This document shows positions 1 to 13,400 of a DNA stretch of 64,000 bases, one piece after another. The stretch spans positions 19,358,043-19,422,042 of the forward strand of contig NC_049993.1 in the NCBI RefSeq assembly GCF_000003815.2. Reading direction: 5' to 3'. Made by a program: the position numbers and the translations under genes. This stretch comes from Branchiostoma floridae. Taxonomy: Eukaryota; Chordata; Leptocardii; Amphioxiformes; Branchiostomatidae. Numbering within the stretch: the stretch's first letter is position 1; every line of letters begins with the position of its first letter. The notes under the pieces were generated by a model, which saw nothing but the letters and a program-made list of their open reading frames with translations, searched no databases and was not told the DNA's origin.

Positions 1-30
1 GTATGGGGTCGTGGAACTGTAGTTTGTTTA
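1..30 (+). repeat. End of a dispersed repeat (copy 1)
   Basis: The first bases (GTATGGGGTCGTGGAACT) recur at 11682 on the plus strand and, reverse-complemented, near 17680. The other two copies extend for over 100 bp, so this is the edge of an interspersed element cut by the window start. Confidence 0.7.
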
Positions 31-1101
31 TGAACTGTTACAATTCTTTGCAAGGGCCATTTTACCCTTTAAAACTTGTGGCACATGGGTTGTTTTGTCA
101 CAAGAAAACTCTTACTTTATCAGAAGCAAAGTGTTTATTATAGTGTTCGCATCCCCATAGTTAACATTTGGGCTGTTTCTATTCAATACCTTCCATTGGT
201 TGCAGACTGTTTGAAATAGCAGATTCTGAAACTTTTACATCAGATGAGTGCTTCTGTCAGACCCAGTTTACACAATCATGTATCTCTGCCTTTTTATTAT
301 ACATTATACTTTGTTTTTATATCTGTTCACAAAAGCCCAACAGTGTATGTAAGGCAAATTGGTATCAACTGCCATGAAAGGAACGGATTAGCAATAAAAA
401 ATTACCATATTGAATCATCAACACCACAGGCTCTTAGTCTTCCTTGCATTAGTGACTGGAAAGCTGTGTGTCTCTGTGTTTGTGTACATATATGATATGT
501 TGCTAGAGTATGGAACTACTAAAACATTATCCATCTATCCGTAAATAGTTTCATCAAGTTGGTAGATCAATCGAACAAAGTCTTCTTCTTTTCACAACCT
601 GCTTTTTATTCTTCTTTAGACGTTTCGGCGACTGTCTGTCACCTTCATCAGTACAAAGTGAAGCATACTAACGTTATCGGTGCGATATGAACTATACAAT
701 CAGTGCAATCAAAACTTAACCTATTGTATTGTGACGTAAGTACTTGACATGGAATGTTCTCAAACGTGAAGCGTTTATCATCCTTGCCACTTTGTGACGT
801 AGTGGCAAGGATGCGGTCCCAAACATGGCTACGTTTATACCCCCTTCGTCTCTCCATTGTGCGTCTAGTTCACATGGTCCAGTTCATCATTTAATAATAA
901 TTAAAATTTAGACAAAAGCTTGCAGACTTACAATGTATAGGATTTACATTTTTCACTAGGATACAACATGAGCAACATAATTATGTACAATGTAGTTAAG
1001 AGTATGAAACAGAGCCCATCTTACGCCTTTGTTATGCTGACTGTTTTAGTCTAAATGGATGTAAGTTATATTTCCAATATACACATGGCTGGATAAAAAG
1101 T
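31..1101. other. Intergenic, repeat-derived
   Basis: No convincing exon. Bases 545-660 carry a dispersed repeat (TTTCATCA.GTTGGTAGA, then a CGTTTCGGCGACTGTCTGTC-like core) that recurs near 13500-13640, 20990-21060 and 56610-56660. A perfect 11-bp inverted repeat (TCCTTGCCACT and its complement, about 779-811) lies inside. The 3' flank of the minus-strand TPR gene falls here, and no clear poly(A) signal was assigned. Confidence 0.6.
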
Positions 1102-4100
1102 CTAATTGCCTGTGCTTGGATGTATGTACTGTAGATATATGTAGATGCAGATCATAACAATGGTCCTTTCTAATTTTTTTATTTGTGGATGACTTTGGTC
1201 CTGATGATAAATTTGCCTTGTCATATCCAGGGACTCCTGATAGACAGTGAGTGCTTTACTGTAATTCCTGAGGCGGAAACAGGCTGTCCCTACTCTGTTG
1301 AGTAACTCGGCAATGCTGGGATGTGTTGTCTTCTCACAATAGATACTCCTGTGCATCTGCAGTGCTTGTTCATAATAGTTTATTGCTGTACGGAAATCGC
1401 CCAGATCATTCCAGGCATGCCCCAGTTGGATAAGTGACAGGGCAATTTTAGGATGTGCTGTACCCTGACCATGAATACTCCTGTACATCTGCAGTGTCTG
1501 TTCACAGTAGCTGATTCCTTTTCCATAATCACCGAGGTTTAGCCAGGCACACCCCAGGTTGTTGAGTGCATTGGCAATGTCACTGTGTGCTGTATTCTGA
1601 CCATGAATAATCCTGTACATCTGCAGTTCCTGTTCATGGTGGCTGATTGCTTTTTCATAATCACAGAGGTTTAGCCAGGCACACCCCAGGACATTGAGTG
1701 AGGTGGCAATTTCAGGATGTGCTTTATTCTCACCATAGATACTCCTGCGCATCTGCAGTGTCTGTTCATAATAGCTGATTGCTTTCCTGTAATCACCCAG
1801 GTTATACCAGGCTGACCCCAGGTTGTAGAGTGAGGTGGCAATGTGAGGATGTGTTGCATTCTGGCCATAGATACTCTCATGCATCTGCAGTACTTGTTCA
1901 TGGTAATTTATTGCTGTACTGTAATCACCCAGACTATTAAATGCTTCCGCCAGGTTGTTGAGCGAGGTGGCAGTGTCAGGATGTGCTGTGTCCTGACCAT
2001 GGATAGCCTTGTTCATCTGCAGTGCCTGTTCATGATACCCGATAGCTTTCCTGCAATCACCCAGCTTACCCCAGGCAAACCCAAGGTTGTTAAGTGAGGT
2101 GGCGATGTCAGGATGTGCTGTACCGTCTCCATAGATACTCCTGCACATCTGCAGTGCCTGTTTAAGATAGTGTATTGCTGTACTGTAATCGCCCAAATTA
2201 TTCCAGGCTTGCCCCAAGTTGTTAAGTGACAGGGCAATGTGAACATTTGCTATATTCTGGCCATAGATACTCCTAAGCATCTGTAGTGCCTGTTCAAAGT
2301 AGCTGATTGCCTTCCTGCCATCACCCAGATTGCACCATGCTTCCCCCAGGTTGTTGAGAGAGGCGGCAATGTGAACATTTGCTGTATTCTGACCATATAT
2401 ACTTCTAAACATCTGTAGTGCCTGTTCCATGTAGCTGATTGCTTTTCTGTAATCACCCAGATGGCTCCAGCTTCCCCCCAGGTTGTTAAGTGAATTGGCA
2501 AAGTGAGCATTCACTGTATTCTGACCATAGATACTCCTGCACATCTGTAGTGCCTGTTCAACGTAGCTGATTGCCTTTCTGTAATGCCCCAGGTCACTCC
2601 AGGCTCCCCCCAGGTTGTTGAGTGAGGTGACAATGTGAACATTTGCTGTATTCTGACCATAGATACTCCTACACATCTGTAGTGCCTGTTCAACGTAGTC
2701 GATTGCTTTTCTGTAATCACCCAATTGGCGCCATGCTATCCCAAGATTGTTGAGTGAGGTAACAATGTGCACATTTGTTGTATTCTGGCCATAGATACTC
2801 TTATGCATCTGTAGTGCCTGTTCAAAGTGGCTGATTGCTTTTCTGTAATCACCCAGGTCACTCCAGGCTGACCCCAGGCTGTTAAGTGAGGTGGCAATGT
2901 CAGGATGTGGGTTACCTTGACCGTAGATGCTCCTGTTCATCTCCAGCGCTTGTTCATGGTAGCTTGTAGCTTTTCTGTTATCACCTAGGTGACTCCAGGT
3001 TGATCCCAGGTTGTTGAGTGAATTGACAATGTCAGGGTGTGCTGTAACCTGACCATAGATACTTTTGTACATCTGCAGTGCCTGTTCATGGTATCTGACT
3101 GCTCTCCTGTGATCACCTAGTTCATTCCAAGCTGCCCCCAGGTTGCTTAGTACGTTGGCAATTTCAGGATGTGGATTGTCTTGACCATAGATACTCCTGC
3201 GCATCTGCAGTGCTTGTTCACAGTAGCTGATACTTTTCTTGTTGTCCCCTACGTTTCTCAGGGCTGACCCCAGGTTGTTGAGTGAGTTGGCAATGTATGG
3301 ATGTACTGTGTTATGGCCATAGATACGCCTGCGCATCTGCAGTGCCTGTTCATGGTAGCTCACAGCTTTCCTGTGATCACCCAGCCTGTCCCAGGCATAC
3401 CCCAGGTTGTTGAGTGACATGGCAATTTCAGAATGTGACGTACTCTGACCATAAATGAACCTGCGCATCTGCAGTGCCTGCTCGTGGTAGTTGATAGCTT
3501 CCCTGTAATCGCCCTCTTGACTCCAAGCTGATCCCAGGTTGTTGAGTGAGTTGGCAATTATAGGATGTGCTGTATTCTGGCCATAGATATTCCTCTGCAT
3601 CTGTAATGACTTTTCATGGTAGCTGATAGATTTCCTGTAATCACCTAGGGCTTTCCAGTTTAACCCCAGGTTGTTGAGTGATGCTGCAATTATAGGATGA
3701 GCTGTACCCTGACCATAGATACTGATGAGCATCTCCAGTGCCTGTTCATTGTAGTTGACAGCTTTCCTGTAATTGCCCATGTCGTGCCAGGCTACCCCCA
3801 GATTGCTAAGTGAGGTTACAATGTCATAATGATGTACTTTAACCTGTGGTGCCTGTTCATTGTAGTTTATTTGATTTCTGTCATCATCAACATTATGATG
3901 AGCTTGTGCATTCTGTTCTAGCAGCTTCATTTTCTCCATCATCTTCCCAGTTCCACCTGCTTTATTCAGGGCCTCATCATAGCATCTGATAGCCTGCTCA
4001 TATTTGCATAACTCAGAATACATCATTCCTTGCACTTGTGGGGATTTATCATAAAAATCTGACATCAGATTATGAACTAAACCAAGAGACCATATTTGCA

Positions 4101-6464
4101 GAAAACGTTTCAGCGGAACTGCTGTGTAGTAGTACCTAAAAAGTTGCTTTTCATTCGGTAGATGGAAAACTGGTATCAGTGCATTTCTTTGCACTTCAGT
4201 ATCGGTCTGCAATGCTGTTTCCATTGAGGCCAAAGCTGACAGGTTTTCCTTCTGTCCACCATTTGCAATGTAGGTTCTGAGCCTGAGTTCTGCTGAGATG
4301 CTGGTAAGCACTGTCAGGTGGTGTGCATTGTTGGGGCTGATCACTTGTTGGTTTTCCATTTCCTCTATTGTCTCCCAAACTGTTGAAGGTAAAATGGACG
4401 AAGACAATGCCAAGCAGTCCACTGCTACAGCTGGGAAGCGATAGATTTCTTTCTTTACATCAGTCAGCCTTGCTGTAATCGTTTCCTCGTTGCTTATCCC
4501 TATCATATTTTCCTTTATTGTCTCCTGTCCTATTTTCTGGGCCATTCTACCCCCATCAGCTTGCAGTATCTTCCCTATAATGTCCATGTATGTGTCCATC
4601 AAATCCTGGTCCCCAGCTATCACGCATGGGGTTTTCAAGATAGATGCAAGGTGATATCCTTCCTTAAGGTACAATGTGACATCCTTTTGCAATTTCGAAG
4701 CCATATTGCTTGGTGTGCAGATGAGGTGACTGGGTGATTCATTAATAGCTCCCTGGATGCCCAATGGAGTCTTGCTTGCCTTTGGCATGGAGCCGTCAAA
4801 TGCAAACCCACGTGGTGTAACAGAGTCATGGTACCAGTCATCAAGTGGGTCCTCAGAGTAAAAGTCATTTAGAGATTTTATTCCCAGTGCTGGGAGAATG
4901 GTTTCTCCCAGATTGACCACTTTGAGGTGTAGATAGTGGGTGAGCTTGAGGAAATACTCTAGAGATGATTTATTTTCTTCTTCTACTAAGATGGCAAACT
5001 CCAGGTCTGAGTATGGAGTTACCATTTCTGTGGCCTGTGAACCCAAACCTATCAGGGCATACTTACAGGGAGGGGGACCCATTAACCCAATACACTCTTC
5101 TACAAGCATGCTGATGAACTTCTTCCTTTGTTGTGCAATTTTCTCAAACAACTGCATGACAGCTTGAGCTCGTTTTGCCTCTATCTCTCTGACACATGGG
5201 TCATTCTCATCATGTACATAGGGATCCAGCTGCTGGTCAATGGTTTCCATCTCCAGCTTGATCTGGTCCCGCATCTCCTTCAGCCGATTCTTTTGCTTTG
5301 CTGTGTTGTCTTGTTCTACATTGTAATGAATCTCTAAGACACAATTGAGAAATAAAACACCAACTTGTGTAATAGCTGTTTCTATGTTACCATTGAGGAC
5401 TTGATCCTCTGACCTGGCTATTGCTGCATTGTAGAGTGCTGCTGCTTTGACAAAGTCTCCCCCGTCTCCTGTCTGCTGACCTCGCTTACTGTAGACATCC
5501 CCCAACTTGCACAGGGGCTCCACCTCTCTCTGGTACTGCTGGGCTGTAGGGTCTGGGGAGAAACAAGTTGATTTGAATTTTACAATTTTGATGTTTATAC
5601 ATACTAGAAAACATACTAGTGGTAGTACTGCTTATTTTGGATACTGTAAATGCAGAAATTTTCGCGGTGGTTTAATGTTCGCGTCTTTCTTGGTGGCCAC
5701 TTAAAACCACCGCAAACCACCTTGAAAAGTCCTTTTTCACGCTACCGCGAAATTAAATCTCCATACAGTACTCTAAGTCTCGCACATTCATTCATCGATT
5801 ATATATATAAATTGTAAGGTTGAATGTGCATAGACTTGTGGATAAGGATTGTGTTTCATTGCAATTTTGCATTAATAAAAGATGCTAGCATTTTCTCCTT
5901 ACCTCTCACATGTACCATCTTGAGTGCAGCTGCAAAGTGCTGCTCTGCTGAGTCCAGGTCTGCACTGGTAAGGGAGGATTCCCCATCCTTGAGGTGGTCT
6001 GTGTACTGCCTTAAACTGAAAGACAATAGTTTAGTTGTAGTTATTGTGCATTATACATGTGTACAGACGTGTATGGGCACACATAGACCTATAACATTCA
6101 GTCTAACATGAAAGGTCAGTACTGTAGCGTTGTAAGACCTGTTTCTACATTTTGGATATATCTTACCTATCTGTGAGTCTTTCATATACAGCTTTGTTTG
6201 TAATACTGGGTATTCCTACAACTGGTACTGTTTGGCTGGGATAATAAGATTGGATTTTGTTTTTTTTACATCTAATTTAAAAGCAATTCCTGTCATCTGC
6301 AGAATTTTGGACAAAAGCATTAAGTATGAGTTAATTTTTCCCTAGTAAACTTTGTAAAGGTTGCAATTTTTTCCCCACCTTGTCTTCGGCAAGTCTTGAT
6401 GAAGATCATGGTCAAGAATTTCATCATCAATTTTTGCAAATTTGCTCATGTTGTTCCCTCCCAT
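1102..6464 (-). CDS. DUF294-type nucleotidyltransferase / TPR repeat protein
   Basis: Three exons on the minus strand: 6464-6379 (ATG at 6464), 6015-5903 and 5552-1102. Donors GTGGGG and GTAAGG, acceptors TTTCAG and CCCCAG, and phases 2 and 1 all match, giving about 1549 residues. An open frame can also be started at a GTG at 5523, but that is an internal valine. Domains: N-terminal TPR-like helices; an NTase core at about 230-325 with GS (237-238), D-x-E (Asp249, Glu251) and a later FDGSMP acid (Asp319); a helical segment at about 426-500 resembling DUF294_C; then, from about 645, roughly twenty 44-residue TPRs of kinesin-light-chain type. The GS..D-x-E pattern is that of PII-uridylyltransferase-like NTases, and the acidic residues are retained, so activity is possible. 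Substrate is unknown; it is probably cytosolic (no signal or TM segment). Confidence 0.88.
1225..3830 (-). repeat. 132-bp tandem coding repeat (TPR array)
   Basis: The last exon contains about 19 full 132-bp units (44 codons), each with the pattern [28 protein letters not shown] read on the minus strand, plus partial units at both ends. Five adjacent units (about 2225-2835) form a subfamily with Asn-Val-His or Asn-Ala-His instead of Ala-His-Pro, indicating local unit duplication. The array invites unequal crossover, and copy number may differ between haplotypes. Confidence 0.9.
5642..5771. repeat. MITE, TACTGTAAATG family (diverged copy)
   Basis: It lies in intron 2 of the TPR gene. It begins TACTGTAAATGCAG and ends near ATACAGTACT, with CGCGGTGG-type subterminal sequence. 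A more complete member with clean ends is at 51707-51898. Confidence 0.65.
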
Positions 6465-7789
6465 CTTGTAGGTGTGGTCTTCTTCCTCTCAGTGATGTTT
6501 AACTTCGTGATGGTCTAACTGCAAGGTGCGATTTGGTATTTTAAATACAGTTTATTTTGGATCCCACACAAAATACATTCAAGTACCTTTTTGCATTTGT
6601 AAGTTAGTGTATCTTTGTACATGCATGAAGATACAACTCAGCCAGAAATGATACTGTCAACCACTCTCACAGTCTAGAGAGTGAGGAAAAAAATGAAAGT
6701 ATCATTTACAAAGGAATCAGTACAAATGTTACAAGTTATGTAAAGTCCCATTATGGAAAAACATTGGAATTATAGATAATAAAGTTCACAAATTCCAGAG
6801 CAAGCAACTTGAGGACCAAAATTGACTTTGACCTTCATCTTCCCAAAACCTATTCACATAAAGTGTACAATTAATACCAAGGTTCTTAAGTTTCACTGAC
6901 AAACACACAAACAGACACACCCTTCTTGGTAAATGGCATGGCCCATGCCCACGCAGATGTAACCCAACCCTTGTGTAGCCAGGGGCAACAGAAACCTTCC
7001 TCTGGAGACTATCTATGCCCCTCTGGAGTCACTTCTGTCAACAATTAAAACCAAGCAGAGGTGCGGAGATGCCCAATTAACACAAAAGTCAACATTCTGT
7101 AACAGGTTCAAAGTCAACGAGGCCCAAAATCAAACCTCACCGTCTGGCTACAAGCCCAACCAATCTACCAAATACCATCACAATAGCACGCTGCGTACTG
7201 GAGATATATCGCCGGAAACGCACCAAAACACACAAAACACGAACCTCAAAACTAAACCTGAATTTCGCGCAGGTAATAATTGCTCTGTAGAAAAACTGTT
7301 CTTTGACGGGATGTGGTTGACTGTTTGCACAAGGTGGTTACCTGGCCAGGATTGACTACTGTACGTCTTTTGTTGCCTTTGTCATTTCAGCTCGTAGAGG
7401 GGATATAGAAGAATTGATTGTGAGTCATTTTGGCCTTACAGGCTATAACTGTATGTAGCCTGATTTGAATATTTATTTTATCCAATTTGTGTTGATCTTC
7501 ACTCTATTTTAATGGGCTGTTAACAGAGAACAGGCAATGCTTAAAGGGTATAAGATACCAATGACATCAAAATTGAACATTTCTGAAATATACGTATAGG
7601 AAATGCATGGGTAGGATGTGCATACTTTAAGTGAGTTATGCAAACACACCTCGCGTAATACACCACAAGTGAAATTCTGCATAAATAGTTGCTGATTGCG
7701 AATCCATTGCTCACATATCTATTAGAAAAGAACACTCCCTTATGGAGTTCAGTACGCCCTTAACAGCCCACAGAAAACGGAATACACAC

Positions 7790-7900
7790 CGGAGGTCCCG
7801 TGTTCGGGGAGAGCCACACCTGGAGCACGTTAAAGAACGTTAACCCACCGCACTTATCGAAAAGAGTAGGGGTCCGGTGTGAGTGGATCAAACCTTACAG
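7790..7900 (+). repeat. SINE tail fragment
   Basis: The segment with GGTCCCGTGTTCGGGGAGAG and CACGTTAAAGAAC matches the body of the tRNA-headed SINE at 20083-20420 (GGTCCCGTGTATGGGGAGAG, CACGTTAAAGAAC). The tRNA head is absent, so this is a 5'-truncated copy. Confidence 0.6.
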
Positions 7901-9229
7901 TCAGGTCTCCGGTTTGACATCTTGCAAAGGTCACCTGTTATGTCAAGCCTGCCACAAACGTGGTCAAACTGAGCAAGGAAATAAACACCCTTCTGTAAAC
8001 TGTGAGGATACACAGACATGTCTAGAACTCACCTGGATGTCTAAGAATGTCTAAATCGTACCTGGATGTCCGAGACTCCACAGCTGTGAATCTGCCTGGC
8101 GAGAGACTCACGTGAGCGAAACGTCTGGATTTCCCCTCCGGCTCAGACGGGACTTTCCAGTGAGTCATGTCTTCGTCCACAGTCTTTTGTTCACCTGCCC
8201 AAGTAGAAATCTTTCACTGAAAGAGCAGCTGTCACCCGACATATTTACACTATGGTTGACTGGCTTCAGTAAATGTCTGAGGCATACTTTCACTGTGGTG
8301 TAAGGCATGGGGAAAATGTACACACGAGATTTGCCCCAGAGGCCGCCCAAGAGGGAGATGGGAAGATCAGGTCTTCAACACACTCCAGGAGCTGGGGGTC
8401 CCCAGATCCGACTGGACTGTCTACGCCCAGTGCAGAACAACGTGGCGAGAACTGTCTGTAGCCGCCACGCATCAACAAATGATGCATGCGAATGATTGAT
8501 TGATTGATTGGATTTTAGAGCCAAGTTAGAGAATAACTGCTACGCCTCTGCATACTTGTGTTGCATATCTGCATAATTCCCGTCTTAACATCTGCGTTCG
8601 CGCACGGGCACTCGTTCGCGTTTTATCGCCAGAGCAATCATTAGGTTCACACGTGCGAATCTCTGCAATTTGCTTACATGTTCTAACTAACTTAAAGATA
8701 CTGGGAATTTAAAAAAGTCGGGTTAACTTTATCAAAAGTTTTAAGTAAATCTCTAAGACTCGTTGCATGTACAGTACAGTAAGTTTGACAAGTCAGCTGA
8801 AATTACGATACTTCCCTGTATAATCTGATGTCTTTCTTTGGATTGTCATAACTTTCATGGTTATGGGGAGATGAGACACCTAGAAATGTATAAAGTCACA
8901 CACCACAGTGTATCATTTTCCAGCTCCAAAGGGGGATGTTAGCTTCTTCTAGTCAATATGGATTTTAAATAGTAAATGGATTTTTCTACGATCCGTGCCC
9001 CCATAGGAAAGCCTGGTGGAGGCTATCGATGACTGTCTATCGCGTTTGGGACCGCATTCTTCACACATTAACACAAACTTTTGCGAAAAATAGGATTACA
9101 GGAAATAAAACTACTTGCAATTTTTTTGAAAGCTGATCAGGTCCGGTATGACATTGAATTGCAAGTTTGACTTGTGCTATGTTAGTTAAATATCAGTGTA
9201 GAAAGACGAATTTCAAGCCCTTACAATAG

Positions 9230-9580
9230 TTTAAGTGCGTGACATCATGCCCACATGGGTGACACAACTCAGGTATCACCCCTGGGCATGTCAGACAATA
9301 GGCGGCGTTACCCGAACCCAAGGGCATAAAAATAACATCAGGTTCAACCACTTCAGTCAGTGCAGAGTTGAAGGGCACACTGAAGGACACACTTGCGACA
9401 AACTCTCTGAGACTTTAAGGAGTTTCAGACTGAAGACAGCTTTCTTCCTACTGAGGTTAGTCAAGACTGTCTTCTCTGTGACCTTACACAGTATCTGGTG
9501 TGTTATTTGTCCATAACAAGTAAGATAGTTGGAAAGATTGCCCGATCAAATGTTACGTTAATGTTACGTTAGAACAAAAT
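9230..9580 (+). repeat. ~330-bp dispersed repeat, copy A
   Basis: Landmarks in order are GCCCACATGGGTGACAC, GGGCATGTCAGACAATAGGC, CAGTGCAGAGTTGA, CTGAGACTTTAAGG, CTGAGGTTAGTCAA and GTGACCTTACACAGTA. The same order appears near 37110-37450, 37810-38150, 46480-46800 and 47705-47900. The class is unknown; no transposase or RT frame is visible. Confidence 0.7.
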
Positions 9581-10138
9581 GGCGACAAGGAAAAGGAAAA
9601 ACTTCACAATACAAAATTCCAAATCATACGATCTCAACGTTATATTTAGCTATCTCTCAAATAAGGCTTTCTACTCAGCTTTTAACAACTTTATCCGTAC
9701 TACTTTATCAGTTTATGTACCTGCGCCATACACCCCGGGGGGTCACGCATGAATACTGTGTTCTGCTACTTTGACTTTGAATACATTCCAGACTGATGTA
9801 TCTCGCCCCTCTGCACTGGATCCGCACATGCGCACTAAACGGTGGCGGGAGATCTGAACTACTCTAGAAACATTGATTGCATTAATTACTGATATGAAAT
9901 GCGTGGATACTGTGATATTATGGGGACGTTTATCAGTATGCACTAAAGATTGTTCTTACTTTAATAGCGAGCTCTTGATAACCATGTAGAGTATTAAGGG
10001 ACACTCATGCTAAGAGGGGGCTAAGCTTTTTGTGCATACGAGATGATTGCCACCAGACAGGGTTGTAGAAGTTAAGGACGTACATAATTTTGTACTTGTA
10101 TGCAAAAATGCTTTCACAAACAGTTGTAGAATTAATTC

Positions 10139-10145
10139 TATAAAA
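10139..10145 (+). promoter_or_regulatory. TATA box of the carboxypeptidase gene
   Basis: TATAAAA lies 75-81 bp upstream of the start codon at 10220, so transcription would begin near 10170 and leave a 5' UTR of about 50 nt. Position and sequence fit a core promoter; it has not been shown experimentally. Confidence 0.55.
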
Positions 10146-10219
10146 CCTCCCTCCTTCTTGTGACTGACACTCAATCTCCCGGGTCCTTTCGCCCCAGTAT
10201 AGAATCTTGACAACCCAAC

Positions 10220-10398
10220 ATGAAGGCTTTGCTGCTGCTGTTGACGGTTTCCGTGGTGTTCGCGGCCAGGCGATTCGATGGGTAAGTCATTTCCATACCT
10301 TCTGTTCTACGAGCAAAAAGTACTTGACCTACTGAGCATTGTTGAAATGGAATTCCCAGACTTGCACACATTTTGCTAATATTTTTGTAATTTTCAAT

Positions 10399-10460
<62 letters not shown>

Positions 10461-13400
10461 CCAATAACCGGGAATAACCAATATGCATGGTTATTGGTGT
10501 ATGTTGGTATCACTATGTTGAATATAGTACGCATTTACCGACTGAGATCCGAGTTTTTGAGCTTGCTGCTTTTTATTATCCATGTAATATTTCATGTGAC
10601 GCAGAAAGCGTGTCTTTAACCTCCCAATCAATGCGTTTAGCAAAAATTGAATGTACCAATAGCGGTAAATACAAAGTAAGTCTGGTAGTGTTTGAAGGAT
10701 GCTGTAGCCCGACCAAGAATTCACGGATTCGATCATTCGTGTCCCGTGTTGGAGGAGGTGCCTCGATCACGTAAAACAACCTCATTACTAAACAAATAGA
10801 AATCTACTGGCTTCAAATGATACACCAGATGTATATTTGCTATCAATGTTTGCCAGAAAGCATACCTGGCATTTACCTATCGGTAAATTCGACATTTCGT
10901 GCAGTAGAATATAACATAGACCCTGTTTCACCACAGAGAACAAGTTCTGCGCATCCATCCGGAGCACGAGGGGCATCTGGAGAAGCTGGTGCGGCTGGAG
11001 AGGTCCGAGCGATCGGTGGGAACTGATTTCTTACAACAACATTTTTGAAAGTACTTCAGCAATATTGCAAAAACACAACATACTTGTGTACAGTACTTTT
11101 ATTAATGTATGTCTGTTTTCTGTCATCAGAGAAGCTCCCATCAATGGTTAAGCACTGTTTTTATGGATGCCATAGAAACACACAACACAAACAATATTTA
11201 CATAACAAAAAATACTCATCAAATAATTTTAAAGTCATAAGGGTTGGAGGTCAGGGGTCATAAAATTCTCTTGCACAGTGTTTTGAATATTTGTTTGGAT
11301 GAAAAATCTAGTGGATTCGAAGTGATTTCCAGCTTTCTTCACCTTTATATGCAAACAGTCACTTTGCAGATTCCCAGAGTGAAAATATTTTGTTTCCTGT
11401 CCCAGCTTGACTTCTGGAAAGGCCCGACCAGCCTGTCCCGTCCCGTGGATGTGCGCGTGCCCAAGGATCTCCTCAAGAAAGTGAAGACCATGTTGGAGAA
11501 CACTGGCATGAAGTATACGGTAGGCCACAGGGAATGTCTCCTGTTGATTCCTGTGAATAAGCATTCGTAGTGCAGTCATTTTGTCATGGAAGATAATGAT
11601 GCAAATGGTAACTTTATTTGCATAATGAATGACAAACACAATTAGATACAGCACTTGTAAAAGATAGAATCATTTGGCGAAGGTATGGGGTCGTGGAACT
11701 CTAGTTTTGTCATGGAATGCTCTTAATATGATTTCGTGCGTTACTCACATTCCTGTGTCAAAATACACTCGATACCAGAAGTAGATTTGACTGTATAGCA
11801 CATGTATTTAGATTTGATAGTTCTCATAATACTGAGATATGTACATGTAAATACATATAACTGTTTTGTTATTAGAAAAGATCTTGACACTAACGTTAAA
11901 CCCAGCTGATAGTATAATATTTTTGTTATTCTATATTGTTTAGTCAGTAGCATCTTAAGGTTTATTCTCCCTAGTTTGTAGTTTATTGCCGACCATACGA
12001 AAGTCACCGTACTTTTTCTTGTGTCGATAAAGTTATTTCTGTACTGCACAAGGTGATGGTTAATGACCTTCAACAGAGCATCAGCATGGAGAGATCGCGC
12101 CACACTCGCTCCGCAGGCTTCAACTTCGACGACTACAACACCTATGATGAAGTAGGTATTCTACTGTGTATGAAATGCGCTTCGATACATCATGGTTAAT
12201 GACCTACCCCAAGGTGTCTAATGGTGAAATAAAGCCTGGTCATTTGCTTTAACCACCACTATTATGATATAGCCTATCCTAACTACCCGATCGAGGTTCC
12301 GCTCGTGACAGTCAATCTGGTCAGATTCCCGCCCTTCAGCCGCTGGATGTTACTCCTGGACTTCCCCATCCTACAGTAGGGGGGGGGGGTGGTGTTCGAT
12401 TCGCGATTTTTAACCGGGAATATGCCAAAAAAGGAAAAAAATGCCCAGCTACGACGACGCCCCCAGAGAGGCCGGTAATCTGTCTCTGAGATTTCTTGAC
12501 AGAAATAAAGGCACTATGCTGTCCTCTCGCCCCATGATTCCCGTCAAAAAATGGCGGACGAGACAATTGGTATGATTGGTCAATGCCCTGTATATCGCTC
12601 CTTCTGATTGGATCCGGTGCCTGATTTAACACTTTTATTCAACATCTGATTCGTTGCATTTCTGTGTTACGGCGTCATAACCGGCCTTCTGATTGGTCGA
12701 CGCCGTCTGGCTATATGAAAATTGTCCATATCATGTCATCAGACATTATGTTATTGGTTTCTACCTTTCTAATGTCTCTGATCGAGTCTCATCCATCTCT
12801 CCACAGATCGTGGATCAGCTGGAAGATTTCGCGGAGAGCTATCCCAATCTAACGTCCGTCTTCAGCATTGGAGCCTCGTCCGAGAAACTATATATCTATG
12901 GCATCAAGGTGTGATGATTTTGTTGATAAATGTGCTGAAATCAGCTTAATACATAGTACATGTACGTCTGTAGTTTTCTGACGGGATCCATTCAAGATTA
13001 TCTCAGATGGTAGTATTTTCTTTGTTAAAAACTGAAACTTTTGAGCGGCGAAAAAATTATAATGTCTCTTATCCGTATGTTTATGAAGGTTGGGCATCCA
13101 GGTAAACAATATTAGAACACAATCTAATCTCTACAACTGGATATAAGCGGAGATTTACTTCCGGAAGTTTCGTGTGATATCCATCACCATTCTTCGGCGT
13201 CACTAGAAATTGAACTGGTTCAATACAAATACAAGAATTCAATACAAGTACAGCTATTAATTAGAAAAGCCGACCGAGCATGTCAAAGACGCTAACTCAT
13301 GAGGTTCGTATGCACATGCCACTCATCTGTAAATGATGTTTAGGTTCCTATGGTAGGACAATGCCATAGGAAAATTAATGCTATAAAGCTGGGTCCCTTC

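Larger units (their letters stand above)
6465..10138. other. Intergenic between TPR and carboxypeptidase genes
   Basis: No supportable exon. The 5' region of the minus-strand TPR gene (6465-7300) shows no clear TATA box. SINE-tail sequence lies at about 7790-7900, a TGAT microsatellite at about 8490-8510 and a dispersed repeat copy at 9230-9580. Short open frames here lack codon structure or splice context. Confidence 0.6.

Noticed and set aside
5507-5523. Start of the TPR protein at GTG 5523
   Set aside because: Two upstream exons with matching phases and an ATG at 6464 extend the frame; the GTG is an internal Val codon.
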